Below, piece after piece: positions 63,022 to 64,000 of a stretch of DNA of 64,000 bases. Each line of letters opens with the position of its first letter. Positions within the stretch are counted from its first letter, which is position 1. This DNA comes from Neisseriaceae bacterium. GTDB lineage: Bacteria; Pseudomonadota; Gammaproteobacteria; Burkholderiales; Neisseriaceae. Where the stretch lies: NCBI GenBank assembly GCA_017991555.1, contig JAGOQM010000005.1:70229-134228 (forward strand). Reading direction: 5' to 3'. The notes beneath the pieces are model-generated. The model saw nothing but the letters and a program-made list of their open reading frames with translations, did no database searches and had not been told where the DNA came from. The translations under genes were made by a program, and so were the position numbers.

Positions 63022-64000
63022 ATGAATGCGAATGCGCCCGCGCAGCAGCAAAAACGTAATTTAAACGGTTTGTGGTTAATTCTTGCCTTTGTGTTATTAA
63101 TAGGCATTTTGGCCCTGCCTACGCCCGCCGATTTGCCCGTTGCTGGTCAACGGGCTTTGGCTATTTTGGCTTTTGCCATTGTGTTATGGGTGACCGAGGC
63201 CGTCACTTATACCGTCAGCGCCTTTATGATCATTGGCCTGATCGCCATTTTATTAGGCTTGGCTCCGCCGGCAGGGGGGGAAACCGCCATTGGCACCACC
63301 GCCGCCTTAAGGTTGGCGTTGAGTGGCTTTAGTTCACCCGCCGTAGCATTGGTGGGGGCGGCCTTGTTCTTGGCGGCGGCCATGCAGGCGACCAACTTCC
63401 ATAAGCGCTTGGCGTTATTGATTTTGTCTCGGGTCGGGGTTAAAACCAATAACATCGTCATTGGCGCCATTTTGGTGAGCATCGTGCTGGCCCTGTTTGT
63501 GCCCAGCGCCACGGCGCGTGCCGGCTCGGTGGTGCCGATTCTATTGGGCATGGTGGCCGCGTTTGGCCTGGCGGCCAACAGCCGTCTGTCGGCACTGCTG
63601 GTGATTACCGCGGTGCAAGCGGTGTCTATTTGGAACGTGGGGATTAAAACCGCCGCAGCGCAAAACATGGTGGCGGTGGATTTTATGGACAAGGCTTTTG
63701 GCTATGAGATTTCTTGGGGCCAATGGTTGATGTATGCTGGCCCTTGGGCTGTCATCATGTCGGTGATCCTGTACTTTGTGATGATTAACGTCATTAAGCC
63801 CGAAACCAAAGAAATTACCGGCGGCCAAGATTTGGTGCGGCAGCAGTTGAAAGAGCTTGGTCCCATGACCGGCCCTGAAAAACGGTTATTGGCTTACTCT
63901 GCGGCACTGCTGTTTTTCTGGTCGACTGAAAAAGTGGTGCACTCGTTTGACAACTCAACCGTGACCCTGATTGTGGTGGCGATGTTGTTGACCCCGAAAA
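63022..64000 (+). CDS. DASS/SLC13-family anion transporter, 5' part
   Basis: The reading frame starts at ATG 63022 (GAAAGG 7 nt upstream) and stays open to the window end, giving 326 residues without a stop. It has several long hydrophobic segments and the family motif VPSATARAGSVVPI near residues 155-168, typical of divalent anion:Na+ symporters (CitT/TtdT/SLC13 group) that carry di- and tricarboxylates or sulfate. About one half to two thirds of the usual 450-500 residues is present. The substrate cannot be told. Confidence 0.83.
   Translation, partial: MNANAPAQQQKRNLNGLWLILAFVLLIGILALPTPADLPVAGQRALAILAFAIVLWVTEAVTYTVSAFMIIGLIAILLGLAPPAGGETAIGTTAALRLALSGFSSPAVALVGAALFLAAAMQATNFHKRLALLILSRVGVKTNNIVIGAILVSIVLALFVPSATARAGSVVPILLGMVAAFGLAANSRLSALLVITAVQAVSIWNVGIKTAAAQNMVAVDFMDKAFGYEISWGQWLMYAGPWAVIMSVILYFVMINVIKPETKEITGGQDLVRQQLKELGPMTGPEKRLLAYSAALLFFWSTEKVVHSFDNSTVTLIVVAMLLTPK

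Noticed and set aside
1..64000. CRISPR array, prophage, insertion sequence with transposase, or rRNA.
   Set aside because: No regularly spaced short repeats, phage structural genes, transposase motifs or rRNA-like sequence were seen.

Overview
The window looks like chromosomal DNA of a Gram-negative betaproteobacterium, most likely a member of the Neisseriales. This is inferred from the gene content and order of the division and cell-wall (dcw) cluster, an FtsQ that begins with a WDNA motif as in Neisseria, the hemC-hemD-hemX-hemY run, and a GT25 family LOS-type glycosyltransferase. Most of the sequence is fairly GC-rich. The first 5.6 kb is strikingly AT-rich and looks acquired.

Layout. (1) 79-5535, minus strand: a two-gene RADAR anti-phage system, an AAA-type ATPase (RdrA) followed 9 nt later by a large adenosine deaminase (RdrB). 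(2) 5733-12030: two LysR-controlled amino-compound modules. One is a PLP enzyme plus a DAACS-family symporter; the other is an M20 family carbamoylase/amidohydrolase. Both have clear T-N11-A dyads in their promoter regions. (3) 12031-13080: non-coding DNA dominated by a ~600 bp palindromic repeat; a second copy lies at 53.16-53.75 kb. (4) 13068-14649: a queuosine-precursor unit (queC, yhhQ) under a preQ1-I riboswitch, with a short leader ORF overlapping queC. (5) 15005-17223: a glnHPQ-type amino acid ABC transporter. (6) 17458-21882: a PuuB-like oxidase with a cupin protein, an AraC regulator and an APC permease. (7) A Sel1-repeat protein, then a MerR regulator divergent from a MATE exporter whose promoter has the 19-bp spacer typical of MerR control. 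(8) 25279-33104: a hydroxycinnamate (ferulate/p-coumarate) catabolic regulon with MarR regulator, MFS importer, hydratase/lyase, aldehyde dehydrogenase, CoA ligase, acyl-CoA dehydrogenase and thioesterase. (9) A GT25 glycosyltransferase, a CAT-anticodon tRNA and a MidA-family methyltransferase.

(10) 35791-52568: the complete dcw cluster mraZ-rsmH-ftsL-ftsI-murE-murF-mraY-murD-ftsW-murG-murC-ddl-ftsQ-ftsA-ftsZ, preceded by a strong promoter with three 10-bp-phased TGGGN boxes for MraZ autoregulation. Many genes overlap or are only a few bases apart, so one long translationally coupled operon is likely; a strong terminator follows ftsZ. (11) An I78-type lipoprotein, repeat copy 2 and a YbdG-like MscS channel. 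(12) 55464-59842: hemC, hemD, hemX, hemY. (13) A TauE/SafE permease, a YbaL-type CPA2 antiporter and the 5' part of a DASS-family transporter that runs off the window.

The most interesting items are the RADAR system, the riboswitch/leader-ORF/SD-hairpin arrangement upstream of queC, and the large palindromic repeat whose core is flipped between its two copies. No computation was run; all alignments and motif calls were made by eye.
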